Shown here piece after piece: positions 8,828-17,860 of a stretch of 64,000 nt of DNA. Both the position numbers and the translations under genes were made by a program. Under the pieces are notes generated by a model. It did no database searches. It was given only the letters and a program-made list of their open reading frames with translations, and was not told the origin of the DNA. Positions within the stretch are counted from its first letter, which is position 1; each line of letters starts with the position of its first letter. Location: positions 124,001-188,000 of the forward strand of contig NZ_WIOK01000002.1 of NCBI RefSeq assembly GCF_009467825.1, written 5' to 3'. This DNA comes from Cyclobacterium xiamenense. Its GTDB lineage: Bacteria; Bacteroidota; Bacteroidia; Cytophagales; Cyclobacteriaceae.

Positions 8828-11382
8828 CCGGAACGCGGATCCAAAACCTGCAAATGGGGTTATTGCTCCTGCTTTTTGCACTGGCCTGCCAATCCAGACC
8901 TTCTACGGTGAGCCCGGAACTCCGGAAGCGAGCGGTACAGGAGCTGCAGCAGGGGATGGAGAAGCAGGAGCAGTGGGTAAAAGTGCACGCTGCAGAATAT
9001 AAATTATGGCTGGACTACACCGATGGCGTGTTGGAAACCTTTCTGCTGGAGGAAAAAAAATGGGATCAGCTTTCGTCCTATCGCATCGGAGTCTGGCGAG
9101 TGTTGGCCCAGGCAGATCCGGCTTCACGCGATAGCTATATACAGAAAATCCTTAGGGCCTTCGAAGACCGAAATGGTCCCGACCGGGTACATGCCGCCGA
9201 AAGCCTGGCCAAGCTGGGGGAATCGCTGGCCGACTTGTCACCGGAACTTACGCGGGAAGTAGTGGAAGGTCCCGTAAACAGCCTGTATGTCTACACCCTG
9301 TGGAGTACCTTACAGGGTAGCGATACGGCCGCGGCCAGGGAGCAATTGCTGGACCTGGCACTGAATCCTGAACGAGATGAAATAATCCGGCTTCAGGCAG
9401 CTTTTGTCCTCCGAAGTGAAGGAGTTTTTTCAACGGCTTCCTGGAAAAAACTAGCCAGGGCCGGTCTACAAGAGCCGAAGGCGTCCCTTCCCAGGGTGTA
9501 CCTGTTATCGGCCGCCCTCATGCATGCACCGGAGGAAGAACGAAACAGTACGATTTTAGGGGAGGTAAAAAATGCCCTGCGGGACCTAAAAGAGGCCCCT
9601 TCTAAGGGAGTTCGAATGGAAATAGCGCATGCATTGGGTACTGCGGGGAGTCCCGAGGACCTACCGGTGCTTGTGGCGCTGTTCGAAAACGAAAACCCGT
9701 TGATGCCTGAGGAGGAAGTTCCCGGCGAGGATTTGCAGGCGGGGGCGAATGCAGACGTTCGGGCTGCGGCTGCCTATGGAATTCTGATGCTGGACCGACG
9801 GCAGGAGTACAGCCTGGCCTGGGCCGATTGGTTCGTAGTGGCGGCTTACCTGGCCGGTATGGTGGGCGTGGGTTATTATTTTTCGCAAAAAAACAAAAGT
9901 GAAAGGGATTACTATCTGGGCGGTGGAAAGATGAACCCGGTTGCAGTCGGTTTATCACTATTTGCTACCCTGCTTAGTTCCCTGAGTTACCTTTCCTATC
10001 CGGGAGAAATGGTGAAATACGGTCCGGTAATCTTCTCCGGCGTATTGGTTTTTCCGCTGGTATACTATGTGGTGGGATGGTTTCTGATTCCCCGGTTTAT
10101 GAAATTGCGGGTCACCAGTGCCTACGAGATTTTGGAGATAAATCTGGGAGTGAGCATTCGGGTATTGGCTACGTTTTTCTTTTTGTCGCTGCGGTTTTTG
10201 TGGATGGATACGATCATCTTTATTACGGTGCATACGGCCATCCTGGCAATTTTCGGAGTCGATCCGTCGCATACATTGATCATTAGCATATTGTTGATGG
10301 GGATTACCATTTTTTATACCACGCTAGGTGGGCTGAAAGCCGTGGTATTTACAGATGTGATCCAATCGGGCGTGCTGATGGGTGGGGCCATTTTGACCTT
10401 GCTGGTGGTGACTCTCTCTTTTGGGTCGGTAGCTGCATGGTTTCCTACCGAATGGCCGGCGCACTGGGGGGAACTGCAGCTCGGGGTGGATGCCCGGGAG
10501 CGTCTGACGATTGGCAATGCCCTGCTGACCACCTTTGTCTGGTACCTGGCTTCTTCGGGCTCCGATCAGATGTCCATACAGCGTTTTCTGGCTACTGAAA
10601 ATGCCCGGACCGCCCGCAAGACTTTTGGTGTTTCACTCCTGACTACCTTTGTGGTACAAATCTTACTGGGTTTGGTGGGGCTGGCCGTGCTGGCTTATTT
10701 TACCGCATTTCCCCATTTTCTGGCTCCGGGTGAGACAGTAACCACTTCTGCCGACCAGCTATTTCCGAAATTTATCCGGGTAGGATTGCCGGTTGGAATT
10801 TCCGGCCTGGTGGCTGCGGGTATCCTGGCAGCAGCCATGTCCAGCCTATCTTCAGGTTTGAACAGTACCTCCTCGGTCATTTCAGAAGATCTCATCAAAC
10901 GCTTTACCCGCAAATCACGGGCGCCTCAGAAACAAATGGCGGCGGTGCGCAACCTTTCCCTGTTCGTGGGGGTTTTTGCCTTGCTGCTGAGCTTGCTAAT
11001 CAGTAAGGTAGAAGGAAACCTCTACGAAGTAATTGTTAAAGTCGTTAATCTCTTCGTTTCCCCCTTATTTGTGCTGTTTTTTCTAGCCCTTTTTGTTCCC
11101 TTTGCCACGGGAAGGGCGACCTTTCTGGCCGGGCTAGGTAGTGTCGCCATTGCGGTGGCCATCGCCTTTTTTAAATTTTTGGGGATTGAGGTATTGTTTA
11201 TTCTCCCCGTTTCGCTCGGAGTAGGTGTGTTATTGGGCACGATATTGAGTTTTCTGGATGTGCGATTGCTTGGGAATACCGAAACCATGGAAAAGCGCAG
11301 CCGGGAGGCAGCCATTTTCAAGGGATTCGGGGAAAGCGACAAATCGGCAAGGGCAGACACTGGAAAAAGGACAGGTATGTAG
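8824..11382 (+). CDS. Sodium:solute symporter fused to HEAT-like lipoprotein domain
   Basis: An 852-residue two-part protein. The first part carries a lipoprotein-type signal (MGLLLLLFALAC, Cys near residue 22), then about 310 residues of HEAT-like helical repeats (RVHAAESLAKLGESL, IIRLQAAFVLRSEG, GVRMEIAHALGTAGSPEDLPVLVALFE). The second part, from about residue 335, is a full SSS-family symporter with roughly 13 membrane helices. It has the ERDYYLGGGKMNPVAVGLSLFATLLSSLSYL start and the AGILAAAMSSLSSGLNS sodium-site helix. The domain order places the HEAT part in the periplasm ahead of the transporter. The gene is coupled to the PhyH gene by a 4-base overlap. The substrate may be a sugar acid, sialic acid or similar compound, judging only by the nearby sialidase-like gene. 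Confidence 0.85.
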   Translation: MTGTRIQNLQMGLLLLLFALACQSRPSTVSPELRKRAVQELQQGMEKQEQWVKVHAAEYKLWLDYTDGVLETFLLEEKKWDQLSSYRIGVWRVLAQADPASRDSYIQKILRAFEDRNGPDRVHAAESLAKLGESLADLSPELTREVVEGPVNSLYVYTLWSTLQGSDTAAAREQLLDLALNPERDEIIRLQAAFVLRSEGVFSTASWKKLARAGLQEPKASLPRVYLLSAALMHAPEEERNSTILGEVKNALRDLKEAPSKGVRMEIAHALGTAGSPEDLPVLVALFENENPLMPEEEVPGEDLQAGANADVRAAAAYGILMLDRRQEYSLAWADWFVVAAYLAGMVGVGYYFSQKNKSERDYYLGGGKMNPVAVGLSLFATLLSSLSYLSYPGEMVKYGPVIFSGVLVFPLVYYVVGWFLIPRFMKLRVTSAYEILEINLGVSIRVLATFFFLSLRFLWMDTIIFITVHTAILAIFGVDPSHTLIISILLMGITIFYTTLGGLKAVVFTDVIQSGVLMGGAILTLLVVTLSFGSVAAWFPTEWPAHWGELQLGVDARERLTIGNALLTTFVWYLASSGSDQMSIQRFLATENARTARKTFGVSLLTTFVVQILLGLVGLAVLAYFTAFPHFLAPGETVTTSADQLFPKFIRVGLPVGISGLVAAGILAAAMSSLSSGLNSTSSVISEDLIKRFTRKSRAPQKQMAAVRNLSLFVGVFALLLSLLISKVEGNLYEVIVKVVNLFVSPLFVLFFLALFVPFATGRATFLAGLGSVAIAVAIAFFKFLGIEVLFILPVSLGVGVLLGTILSFLDVRLLGNTETMEKRSREAAIFKGFGESDKSARADTGKRTGM

Positions 11383-11581
11383 GTTGCCCCCTTTATTGGG
11401 GCGGGATAGCCAAATTTTTCCGGTTACGGAGGTACTGCTCGTTTGCCGACGGCTCGAAGAGTCCCGGTTGGCCGACAGGGAAAAAGACGGACGATGCACA
11501 GGGGCCAGGAGCAGTCGGCTGGTTGCGCGTCTTTTGCTACCTGGTGCCGCGAAACGACTGGAGTTTGGATCTGGTTATGGC

Positions 11582-11610
11582 AATAAGGCAAGTGAATGCT
11601 TGCCTATTTT
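11582..11610 (+). terminator. Probable terminator after the symporter gene
   Basis: AGGCAAG (11586-11592) and CTTGCCT (11599-11605) form a 7-bp stem with a 6-base loop, followed by a T-rich tail. It lies about 200 bases after the symporter stop in the convergent space before the LytTR regulator gene; the rest of 11383-11682 shows no gene. Confidence 0.5.
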
Positions 11611-11682
11611 GGTTTTCAGGTACTACCTGCTTACAAGCAGGGGCATGCGGTGAAGAAGGCAATGCCTCTGCCAGGATCCTGA

Positions 11683-12414
11683 TTAGGAGAGCGTATTGAG
11701 ATTTTTAAGTAATTCCTGTTTGTGTTGCTTGCTGATAGGTAGGGTGATGTTATTGATTTCCAGAAAATGATCGGCTACTGCGTCCAGTTTGGAAATATTG
11801 ACAAGAAACGAGCGGTGAATTCGGACAAACTGCCGAACGGGGAGCTTTTGATCGAGCATTTTCAGGGGGCAAACGACCAGAATGGATTCCGACTTGGTGT
11901 GGATTTTTGCATAATTTCGGTCGGCTTCCACGTAATAGATATCGTCAAACAATAGCTTTACCAGTTTGTTTTGCGTTCGCACAAAGATACGGTCTTTCAA
12001 AAATGTGGCGTTTTCCTCCGGTTCCGTTTTGGCCCTTTCCGGTTCGAATAGGATTTGTTCCGCAGCCAAGGCAAGGGTTCGCTCCAACTCAACGGGCTGA
12101 AAGGGTTTGGAAATAAAGGCCAGGGGACGGGTGGTTTTGGCTTTTTCAAAGGAATCCTCATCGGTATTGCCGGTTAGATAAATGGCTTTTATCGCGTCGA
12201 TTTCCTGAATGCGCTTCACGGTCTCAATACCATTTATTTTGCCATGCAATCCAATATCCACCAGTACCAATTGTGGCAGGTATTGCCTGAAATGAAGCAA
12301 GGCATTTTCCCCGTTTTTTTCGATGCCTGTAACCGAGTAGCCTAGCTTTTGGATGGTTTGCGAGAGGTGGGCGGCGAGCACCATATCGTCTTCTAGAATT
12401 AAAATACGTATCAT
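11683..12414 (-). CDS. LytTR-family response regulator
   Basis: A 243-residue two-domain regulator. The receiver domain (residues 1-120) begins MIRILILEDDM and carries the phospho-acceptor Asp in LVLVDIGLHGKINGIE, with the conserved Lys in AFISKPFQP. The LytTR DNA-binding domain (residues 140-240) shows IYYVEADRNYAKIHT, FVRIHRSFLVNISKLDAV and LPISKQHKQELLKNL. The start at 12414 is favoured over an upstream ATG: it opens directly with the receiver fold and overlaps the kinase stop by four bases (ATGA), so kinase and regulator are translationally coupled. It presumably binds paired LytTR sites in promoters; no such sites were identified. Confidence 0.9.
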   Translation of the reverse strand: MIRILILEDDMVLAAHLSQTIQKLGYSVTGIEKNGENALLHFRQYLPQLVLVDIGLHGKINGIETVKRIQEIDAIKAIYLTGNTDEDSFEKAKTTRPLAFISKPFQPVELERTLALAAEQILFEPERAKTEPEENATFLKDRIFVRTQNKLVKLLFDDIYYVEADRNYAKIHTKSESILVVCPLKMLDQKLPVRQFVRIHRSFLVNISKLDAVADHFLEINNITLPISKQHKQELLKNLNTLS

Positions 12415-14366
12415 GTCAGGGCGGTTTGGTACGCATCCGGGCAAAAGACGAAGCGGAAATACGTCCCTTCATGGGGTAATTTGCTCATTCTGCCGTTCAA
12501 CTGGCTGGTTAATAATTGAATTAATTGTCCCCCGAAACCCAGCGAAAAGGCGGTTTCTTTTTCATTGAATCCGATGCCGTCGTCCAGGTAATCCAGGATG
12601 AGTTCATTCCCTTCCCGTTCAAGGTGGATGGTTAGGTTTCCTTGCTTTTTTCCGGGAAACGCATACTTTAGCGAATTGGTAATTAGTTCGTTTACGATCA
12701 ATCCGATAGGTATTGCGGTAATGATATCCAGACTCATTTCCTCCATATCGCAATGCAATTCAGCCGTTCCATCCACCCCAAAGCTGTGAATGATGTCCCG
12801 GGACAATTTTGTGAAATAGTCTTTCATTTCGAGGTAGGCCAGGTCTTTCCCTTGATAGAGGGTCTGGTGCACCAGGCCCATACTTTGCACCCGGTTTTGG
12901 CTGTCCAACATGATTCGTTGTAAGTCGGGATCCTGAATTCGCTCCGATTGCAATGAAAGCAGGCTGCAGACGACCTGCAGGTTGTTTTTTATGCGGTGAT
13001 GGGTCTCGCGAACCAGATAGGTTTTCTCCTCGTTTTGATCTTCCAACAGTTTGTTTTTCTTTCGGATGACGCGGTAACCCCGGAACATTATCAGAGAGAA
13101 TACCAGCATCAGGCTGGTACCCACAATCCAAAAGGTGACCTGCTTTTCCTGTTTCGTCAGGATCAGCGCTTGTTCCTTGATGGTGTTGTTTTTTTGGGAA
13201 AGCGCTAGCTCGGATTTCAAGCCAGCCATTTTTTGTTCCGCTTTCTCATTAAAAATAGTTTGGTTTAGGTCATGGTACATTTTAAATGCAGCCAGTGCTT
13301 GTTGGTTTTTTCCCAGCGCCTCATAGACCTCGCTTAGCCGCTGATACGCCTGACTTGAAAAGAAGTGGTCTCCCAAATCAGTTCCTGCTTTGGCAATGCT
13401 TTGTAGCAAATAGTTTTCGGCTGCCTGCCATTCGTTTTTGGAAAAACTGACTTCTCCCAGGGCCAAAAAGGAACGCATTTGCATGAACGAATTCTCGAGT
13501 AGGCCGGCATATTTCAGCGCATTGGCAGCGGAATTTTCAGCTTGATCCAATTTATCCGTACGGATGTACAGACTGGCAAGCGACATGTAAACGTCACTCA
13601 GGTTGTTGTAAAATCCGAAGCGTTCCCCGACCGCAATGCTTTCGGAAAAATACTTCTCTGCTTCATCCAGACGGTCGAGTGCCATTAAATTGTTTCCAAC
13701 CACATAGAGGGTAAAATCATAATCCATGTCCGGTATTCCCCAGCTTTCGAATAGATGAAGGGATTTCAGTCCAAATTCCAGCCCCTCCAGATAGTTTCCC
13801 TGTTTCCAAAGCAAATAACTCAGGTCGCTGTAAGCCATGGCCTGTGCCTTGCGATGATTGGATCGCATGCCGAGTTCCAGTGTTTTTCCTGCCCATTCGA
13901 AAGCGGAACTCAAATCTCCCCGTCTTTCGTACACGTAACCCAGGTTGGTATAGGCCAGCCATCGGTCTTGTAGGTCAATTTTTTTTAGGGCGGCTTGTAA
14001 GAGCAGTTCGGCTTGTTCGGTCTCGTCCATTCGGAGTAAAATGGCCCCTGCTATTAGCTGAAAACGGCCCTCCCATCGTTTGTCTCCCGCTTCTTGCGTT
14101 TCGAGCAACCCCTTTTGAATGATACGAAGGGATTCGTTGAGGTTTCGGGAATGGGTATAATACCCCCAATCCCAAAGTATCTGCCAGCGCAGGCTGTCTT
14201 TTTCTTGCTGCACTTGGGCCAGATTGGCCAGGGATTCCAGGTATTCTTTTCCGAAATCTGGAGGATAGGTAAATACCGGTTGGTAGAGGCTTGGCTTTTC
14301 GGGAAGCGGGTAAGCTAGCGTAAAATAGTAACTGCCGATACAGATGAGTAAAAACAAAACCTTCAT
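12411..14366 (-). CDS. TPR-repeat sensor histidine kinase (HisKA_2 type)
   Basis: A 651-residue kinase. In order: a signal peptide (MKVLFLLICIGSYYFTLAYP), about 370 residues of tetratricopeptide repeats exposed to the periplasm (for example AYTNLGYVYERRGDLSSAFEWAGKTLELG), one membrane helix (VTFWIVGTSLMLVFSLIMF, about residues 410-428), then a HisKA_2 dimerisation domain with the phospho-His in RETHHRIKNNLQVV, and an HATPase_c domain with the N box (NELITNSLKYAFPG) and the G1 box (DYLDDGIGFNE). This architecture, paired with a LytTR regulator, is common in Bacteroidota. The ligand sensed by the TPR domain is unknown. It is the first gene of a two-gene operon. Confidence 0.9.
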   Translation of the reverse strand: MKVLFLLICIGSYYFTLAYPLPEKPSLYQPVFTYPPDFGKEYLESLANLAQVQQEKDSLRWQILWDWGYYTHSRNLNESLRIIQKGLLETQEAGDKRWEGRFQLIAGAILLRMDETEQAELLLQAALKKIDLQDRWLAYTNLGYVYERRGDLSSAFEWAGKTLELGMRSNHRKAQAMAYSDLSYLLWKQGNYLEGLEFGLKSLHLFESWGIPDMDYDFTLYVVGNNLMALDRLDEAEKYFSESIAVGERFGFYNNLSDVYMSLASLYIRTDKLDQAENSAANALKYAGLLENSFMQMRSFLALGEVSFSKNEWQAAENYLLQSIAKAGTDLGDHFFSSQAYQRLSEVYEALGKNQQALAAFKMYHDLNQTIFNEKAEQKMAGLKSELALSQKNNTIKEQALILTKQEKQVTFWIVGTSLMLVFSLIMFRGYRVIRKKNKLLEDQNEEKTYLVRETHHRIKNNLQVVCSLLSLQSERIQDPDLQRIMLDSQNRVQSMGLVHQTLYQGKDLAYLEMKDYFTKLSRDIIHSFGVDGTAELHCDMEEMSLDIITAIPIGLIVNELITNSLKYAFPGKKQGNLTIHLEREGNELILDYLDDGIGFNEKETAFSLGFGGQLIQLLTSQLNGRMSKLPHEGTYFRFVFCPDAYQTALT

Positions 14367-14830
14367 GAAATAAATATACTCAAATTCCCAATAGAAATAT
14401 CGTTTTTGTCAGATCGCTACGTAATTAGTGAAGCTACAGCCTCGTTTCGGGAATAAATGTGCTGCTTTCGGACAATATATCGGTGGTTTGGGAGAAAATC
14501 CCTTGCTGTATCAGGAATTTTGCCCTTTATTCGTCTCAAGCGTAATGGCTTTTAAAACATTTAAGATTAAGGTTTTTTAACAACATAAAAATGGCTCCCG
14601 TTGGGAGCTATTTTTATTTCCAGGCGCACGTTTGCTGGATTTCTAGTCCCATTACTGCCTCCGTTATTTTTGAAAGCGACAGAATTTTATTTGTGAAAGT
14701 GTTTTTTCAGTATGGCTAAATCCCAATAGGTTGCCATCACTCCTTCCTTTCAAATAAAAAATATTCCCATTGTACCAAAAGTGGTTTTATTCCATTATCT
14801 TACTTTCTAAATACGAATTTGGTTTTTGTC
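14367..14830. promoter_or_regulatory. Divergent intergenic region with an internal hairpin
   Basis: The space between two divergent kinase genes. It contains no open frame worth calling, but it has a terminator-like hairpin at 14587-14615 (separate entry). The rest is AT-rich and presumably holds both promoters. Confidence 0.45.
14587..14615. terminator. Terminator-like hairpin in a divergent promoter region
   Basis: AAAAAT plus GCTCCC pair with GGGAGC plus ATTTTT around a 3-base loop, with one internal mismatch. The stem ends in a T run on either strand, so it would work in both directions. No protein gene on either strand ends near it, so it may terminate a small RNA or act as an insulator. 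Confidence 0.6.
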
Positions 14831-17488
14831 ATGTTTTCTTTTTTCCACGTTCATTACTTGTTTTTTTTACTGATGGCAATTGCCATTGTTCCCTTGTCGT
14901 TCCTACTCTTTGCAAGCAAAAAGACAGGGGAGAAAGCGTATGTGTATTTTTTGTGGATCATGCTGGCTTGTTTTGTTTACTCGTTTGCCTATACCCTAGA
15001 GTTAATGCTCTTGTCCGCATCGTGGAAAATTGCCATGATCAAGCTGCAATACCTGGGAGCGGTAGCTTTTGCACCACTGGTTCTTTTTTTTACGCTGGCC
15101 TATACGACAAAGGAACAATGGATCGCGGGACCAAGGAAACTTGCTTTCTTGGTGATACCAATCGGAAATTTACTGCTGGTAGGTACCAATGAATTGCATT
15201 ACTTGTTTTATTCCTCCTTTACTATCAGTAGTGAAGGGCTTTTTCCGGTATTGGTGACCGGAAAGGGGTATTTCTACTGGGTTCATCAGGGGTATACGCT
15301 ATTGTTGATTTTCGGGAGTTTGTGGGTGCTCGTAAAACGGATTGAGGAGGTGCCCGCAGCGGATTCCCGGCAGGTATTTATGGTGATTTTGGGTCTTTGT
15401 AGTCCGTTGTTTGTATACGTGTGGTACCTTACAGGCAATGTTCCTTTTTTACTGGATCCCATTCCAGTGGGTTTTCTGGGTACGGGCTTGTTCTTTTTTC
15501 TGGGGTTGAAAAATTTTAAATTATTCCGCATCGCTCCCATTGCGTACCGAACCCTGTTCGATAATCTACAGGAAGGAGTCATGGTGCTGGATAGCCAGGG
15601 AGCCTTGGTAACGCTAAACCTTTCTGCAGCCAAGATCATGGGTATCAAAAGGGTGCATCAGGCTTCGGCACTAAAGGAAATCAATGATAATTGGCCTGAA
15701 ATCTGCGACATGCTTCGCACACCTCGTTCCTATCAAGTTAGCGAATTTACCCGTGTTAGGGACGGACATACCCTGTGGTACCTGCTCTCCAAATCCAAGG
15801 TGAGTGCCGAAGACCAGCATCAGGTGGGGAGCTTGTTGGTACTGCGGGATATCACCCATGAAAAAAATTTCCAGATCCAAATCGAAAATGCCAAAATAGC
15901 TGCAGAAACAGCAAACAAAGCGAAAAGCGAGTTTTTGGCGAACATGAGTCACGAAATCCGGACACCTTTAAATGGGGTGATCGGCTTTACCGAATTGTTG
16001 ACCCATACGGATTTAAACGAGCAACAACGCCGGTATGCACAAACGGCATTGACATCGGCTACGTCCTTGCTCGATCTGATCAATGATATCCTGGACCTGG
16101 CTAAAATTGAGTCCGGCAAGACAGAAGTGAGCCTGGATGTGGTTGACCTACACGAACTGCTCGAGACCATCGTGGATGTGCTGCGTTTTCAGGCGCACCA
16201 AAAGGGGCTCGAATTGCTTCTGGATTTACACGCGGATGTTCCGCGCAGGATTAAAACGGACGAGCTCAAACTCAAACAAGTGCTGATCAACCTACTAAAC
16301 AACGCGGTTAAGTTTACACAAAAAGGGGAGGTGGTGCTACTGGTAGAAACAAGCGGACCGGAGCAGTCCAAACAAACCGAACAACTCTTATTTTCGGTTC
16401 AGGATAGCGGAATAGGGATAGCTCCAGACAAACAGCACCTGATATTCGACGCCTTTTCCCAGGCAGACTCTTCCACGACCAAAAAATTTGGCGGTACCGG
16501 CCTGGGCTTGACCATTTCCAACAAGCTGCTTTCCCTGATGGATAGCCGGATTCAGCTTGAAAGCGAACCAGGGCAAGGGAGCAGGTTTTTCTTTGTGCTT
16601 TCGGTAGAGGGTCAAAAGGATTCGGACAGTGGGCAGCCGTTCTCCAGGGAATATTTGTCCCACATTTCCCAGGTAGTAATCCTCGATGGGAATAGCCGTT
16701 CGGGTACCCTGCTACAACGGTATTGCGAAGATTTCGGACTCCCGGCGAGCCATGTAGAAAACGTAAACGAGGCTTTTTCAGCGATTGAAAATGGTTCCAG
16801 GCCGGTCCTGGTGCTGGTAAACAATCGTTTGTTGGGAAAAAGTAGTCGGGATGCCATTCAGCAAATGATGCGACTCGCACAAAAAGCGAAACGGCATGCG
16901 TTCTTTGTGCCCCTGTTAAGCAGCAACGAACGAGACGGTGCCATCGATACTTTTACGGAAATTGGCTGCTTGGGGACGATCGATAAGCCCGTATCTCCCA
17001 CCAAACTGCGGGAAATGCTTGGCAGAACATCCAACTCCTCAGCGCATGTCCGATCGGTAGCTACCCCCTCCGATACCCATACAGATACGGGTAAAGGATT
17101 TACCTTATTGGTGGCCGAGGACAACCCGATTAACCGCATGCTTGTAAAGGTATTTATAGAGCAAATGAGCCCCGGAGCGAAGGTGTTAGAAGCCGAGAAT
17201 GGCAAGGACGCGTTCGCCATGTTTGAAACCAAGAAACCGGACCTGGTGATCACAGATATTCACATGCCGGAAATGAACGGGTACGAATTGTTGCAGGCCA
17301 TTCGGGAATACCCCGGCAAAAAGGAGGTGCCGGTGATCGGGTTTACCGCAAATGCCTTCCCTGTAGCACAAACCGACTCGGGTAACTATCACTTTGATGA
17401 TTACCTGACCAAGCCGGTGGCGCAGAAAAAATTTCAACAAGTGGTGGGCAGGTGGATGGAAAGTATATCCAAACAGGAAGAGCGGTGA
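14831..17488 (+). CDS. 7TM hybrid sensor histidine kinase with two receiver domains
   Basis: An 885-residue membrane sensor. Residues 1-230 form a seven-helix module of the histidine kinase N-terminal 7TM type (with the VKLQYLGAVAFAP-like segment IKLQYLGAVAFAPLVLFF). A PAS domain follows (about 240-355; LFDNLQEGVMVLDSQGALV), then HisKA with His374 in ANMSHEIRTPLNGV, and HATPase_c (NNAVKFTQKG, DSGIGI, GTGLGL). The first receiver-like domain (about 615-735) has Asn in place of the acceptor Asp (VLVLVNNRLLG) and is probably inactive. The second (about 755-875) is intact, with Asp809 in LVITDIHMPEMNG. The ATG at 14831 is preferred to the TTG twelve bases upstream. No dedicated partner regulator is adjacent. 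Confidence 0.9.
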   Translation: MFSFFHVHYLFFLLMAIAIVPLSFLLFASKKTGEKAYVYFLWIMLACFVYSFAYTLELMLLSASWKIAMIKLQYLGAVAFAPLVLFFTLAYTTKEQWIAGPRKLAFLVIPIGNLLLVGTNELHYLFYSSFTISSEGLFPVLVTGKGYFYWVHQGYTLLLIFGSLWVLVKRIEEVPAADSRQVFMVILGLCSPLFVYVWYLTGNVPFLLDPIPVGFLGTGLFFFLGLKNFKLFRIAPIAYRTLFDNLQEGVMVLDSQGALVTLNLSAAKIMGIKRVHQASALKEINDNWPEICDMLRTPRSYQVSEFTRVRDGHTLWYLLSKSKVSAEDQHQVGSLLVLRDITHEKNFQIQIENAKIAAETANKAKSEFLANMSHEIRTPLNGVIGFTELLTHTDLNEQQRRYAQTALTSATSLLDLINDILDLAKIESGKTEVSLDVVDLHELLETIVDVLRFQAHQKGLELLLDLHADVPRRIKTDELKLKQVLINLLNNAVKFTQKGEVVLLVETSGPEQSKQTEQLLFSVQDSGIGIAPDKQHLIFDAFSQADSSTTKKFGGTGLGLTISNKLLSLMDSRIQLESEPGQGSRFFFVLSVEGQKDSDSGQPFSREYLSHISQVVILDGNSRSGTLLQRYCEDFGLPASHVENVNEAFSAIENGSRPVLVLVNNRLLGKSSRDAIQQMMRLAQKAKRHAFFVPLLSSNERDGAIDTFTEIGCLGTIDKPVSPTKLREMLGRTSNSSAHVRSVATPSDTHTDTGKGFTLLVAEDNPINRMLVKVFIEQMSPGAKVLEAENGKDAFAMFETKKPDLVITDIHMPEMNGYELLQAIREYPGKKEVPVIGFTANAFPVAQTDSGNYHFDDYLTKPVAQKKFQQVVGRWMESISKQEER

Positions 17489-17513
17489 GCGGCATTATTC
17501 CGCTCACCTTTTT
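17484..17513 (+). terminator. Rho-independent terminator of the hybrid kinase gene
   Basis: GGTGAGCGG (17484-17492) and CCGCTCACC (17500-17508) form a perfect 9-bp stem with a 7-base loop, followed by TTTTT. The stem begins within the last codons, so it overlaps the stop codon at 17486-17488. Confidence 0.85.
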
Positions 17514-17524
17514 CTGATGTAGGA

Positions 17525-17845
17525 TTAATTGTCTTCTCCCCGGAGCTTGATTACCGCACCGTCCAGTTCCTCACTGATCCGAATCTGACAAGCGAGCCGG
17601 CTGCTGGGAAAATATTCCGGAAGCGCCTCCAGCTGATCCAATTCAATGTCAGTCGCCTCTCCAAGGCCGTTTTTCCCTTCCAGTACCTCAACGTGGCAGG
17701 TGGCACACAGCGCCATTCCTCCACAAGTGGCCAAAACGGGATATTCGGACGCTTTCAGTACTTCCATCAGGCTTAGCCCCATGTCATCCGGTGCTTCAAT
17801 GTCCTGACGATTGCCATCGTGATCTTCTACGGTGAATGTTACCAT
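17525..17845 (-). CDS. 2Fe-2S ferredoxin (adrenodoxin/putidaredoxin-like)
   Basis: A 106-residue plant/adrenodoxin-type ferredoxin with cluster ligands Cys41, Cys47, Cys50 (CGGMALCATC) and Cys86 (RLACQI). The Cys-x5-Cys-x2-Cys spacing is that of vertebrate-type ferredoxins used with oxygenases or cluster assembly. It lies 15 bases after the ferredoxin-NADP reductase gene on the same strand, so reductase and ferredoxin form an electron-transfer pair. Both are probably controlled by the MarR-type regulator just upstream (possible operator at 18929-18940). The final electron acceptor is not encoded here; the SDR enzyme nearby does not need a ferredoxin. Confidence 0.9.
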   Translation of the reverse strand: MVTFTVEDHDGNRQDIEAPDDMGLSLMEVLKASEYPVLATCGGMALCATCHVEVLEGKNGLGEATDIELDQLEALPEYFPSSRLACQIRISEELDGAVIKLRGEDN

Positions 17846-17860
17846 TGGTTAAAAAAACGA

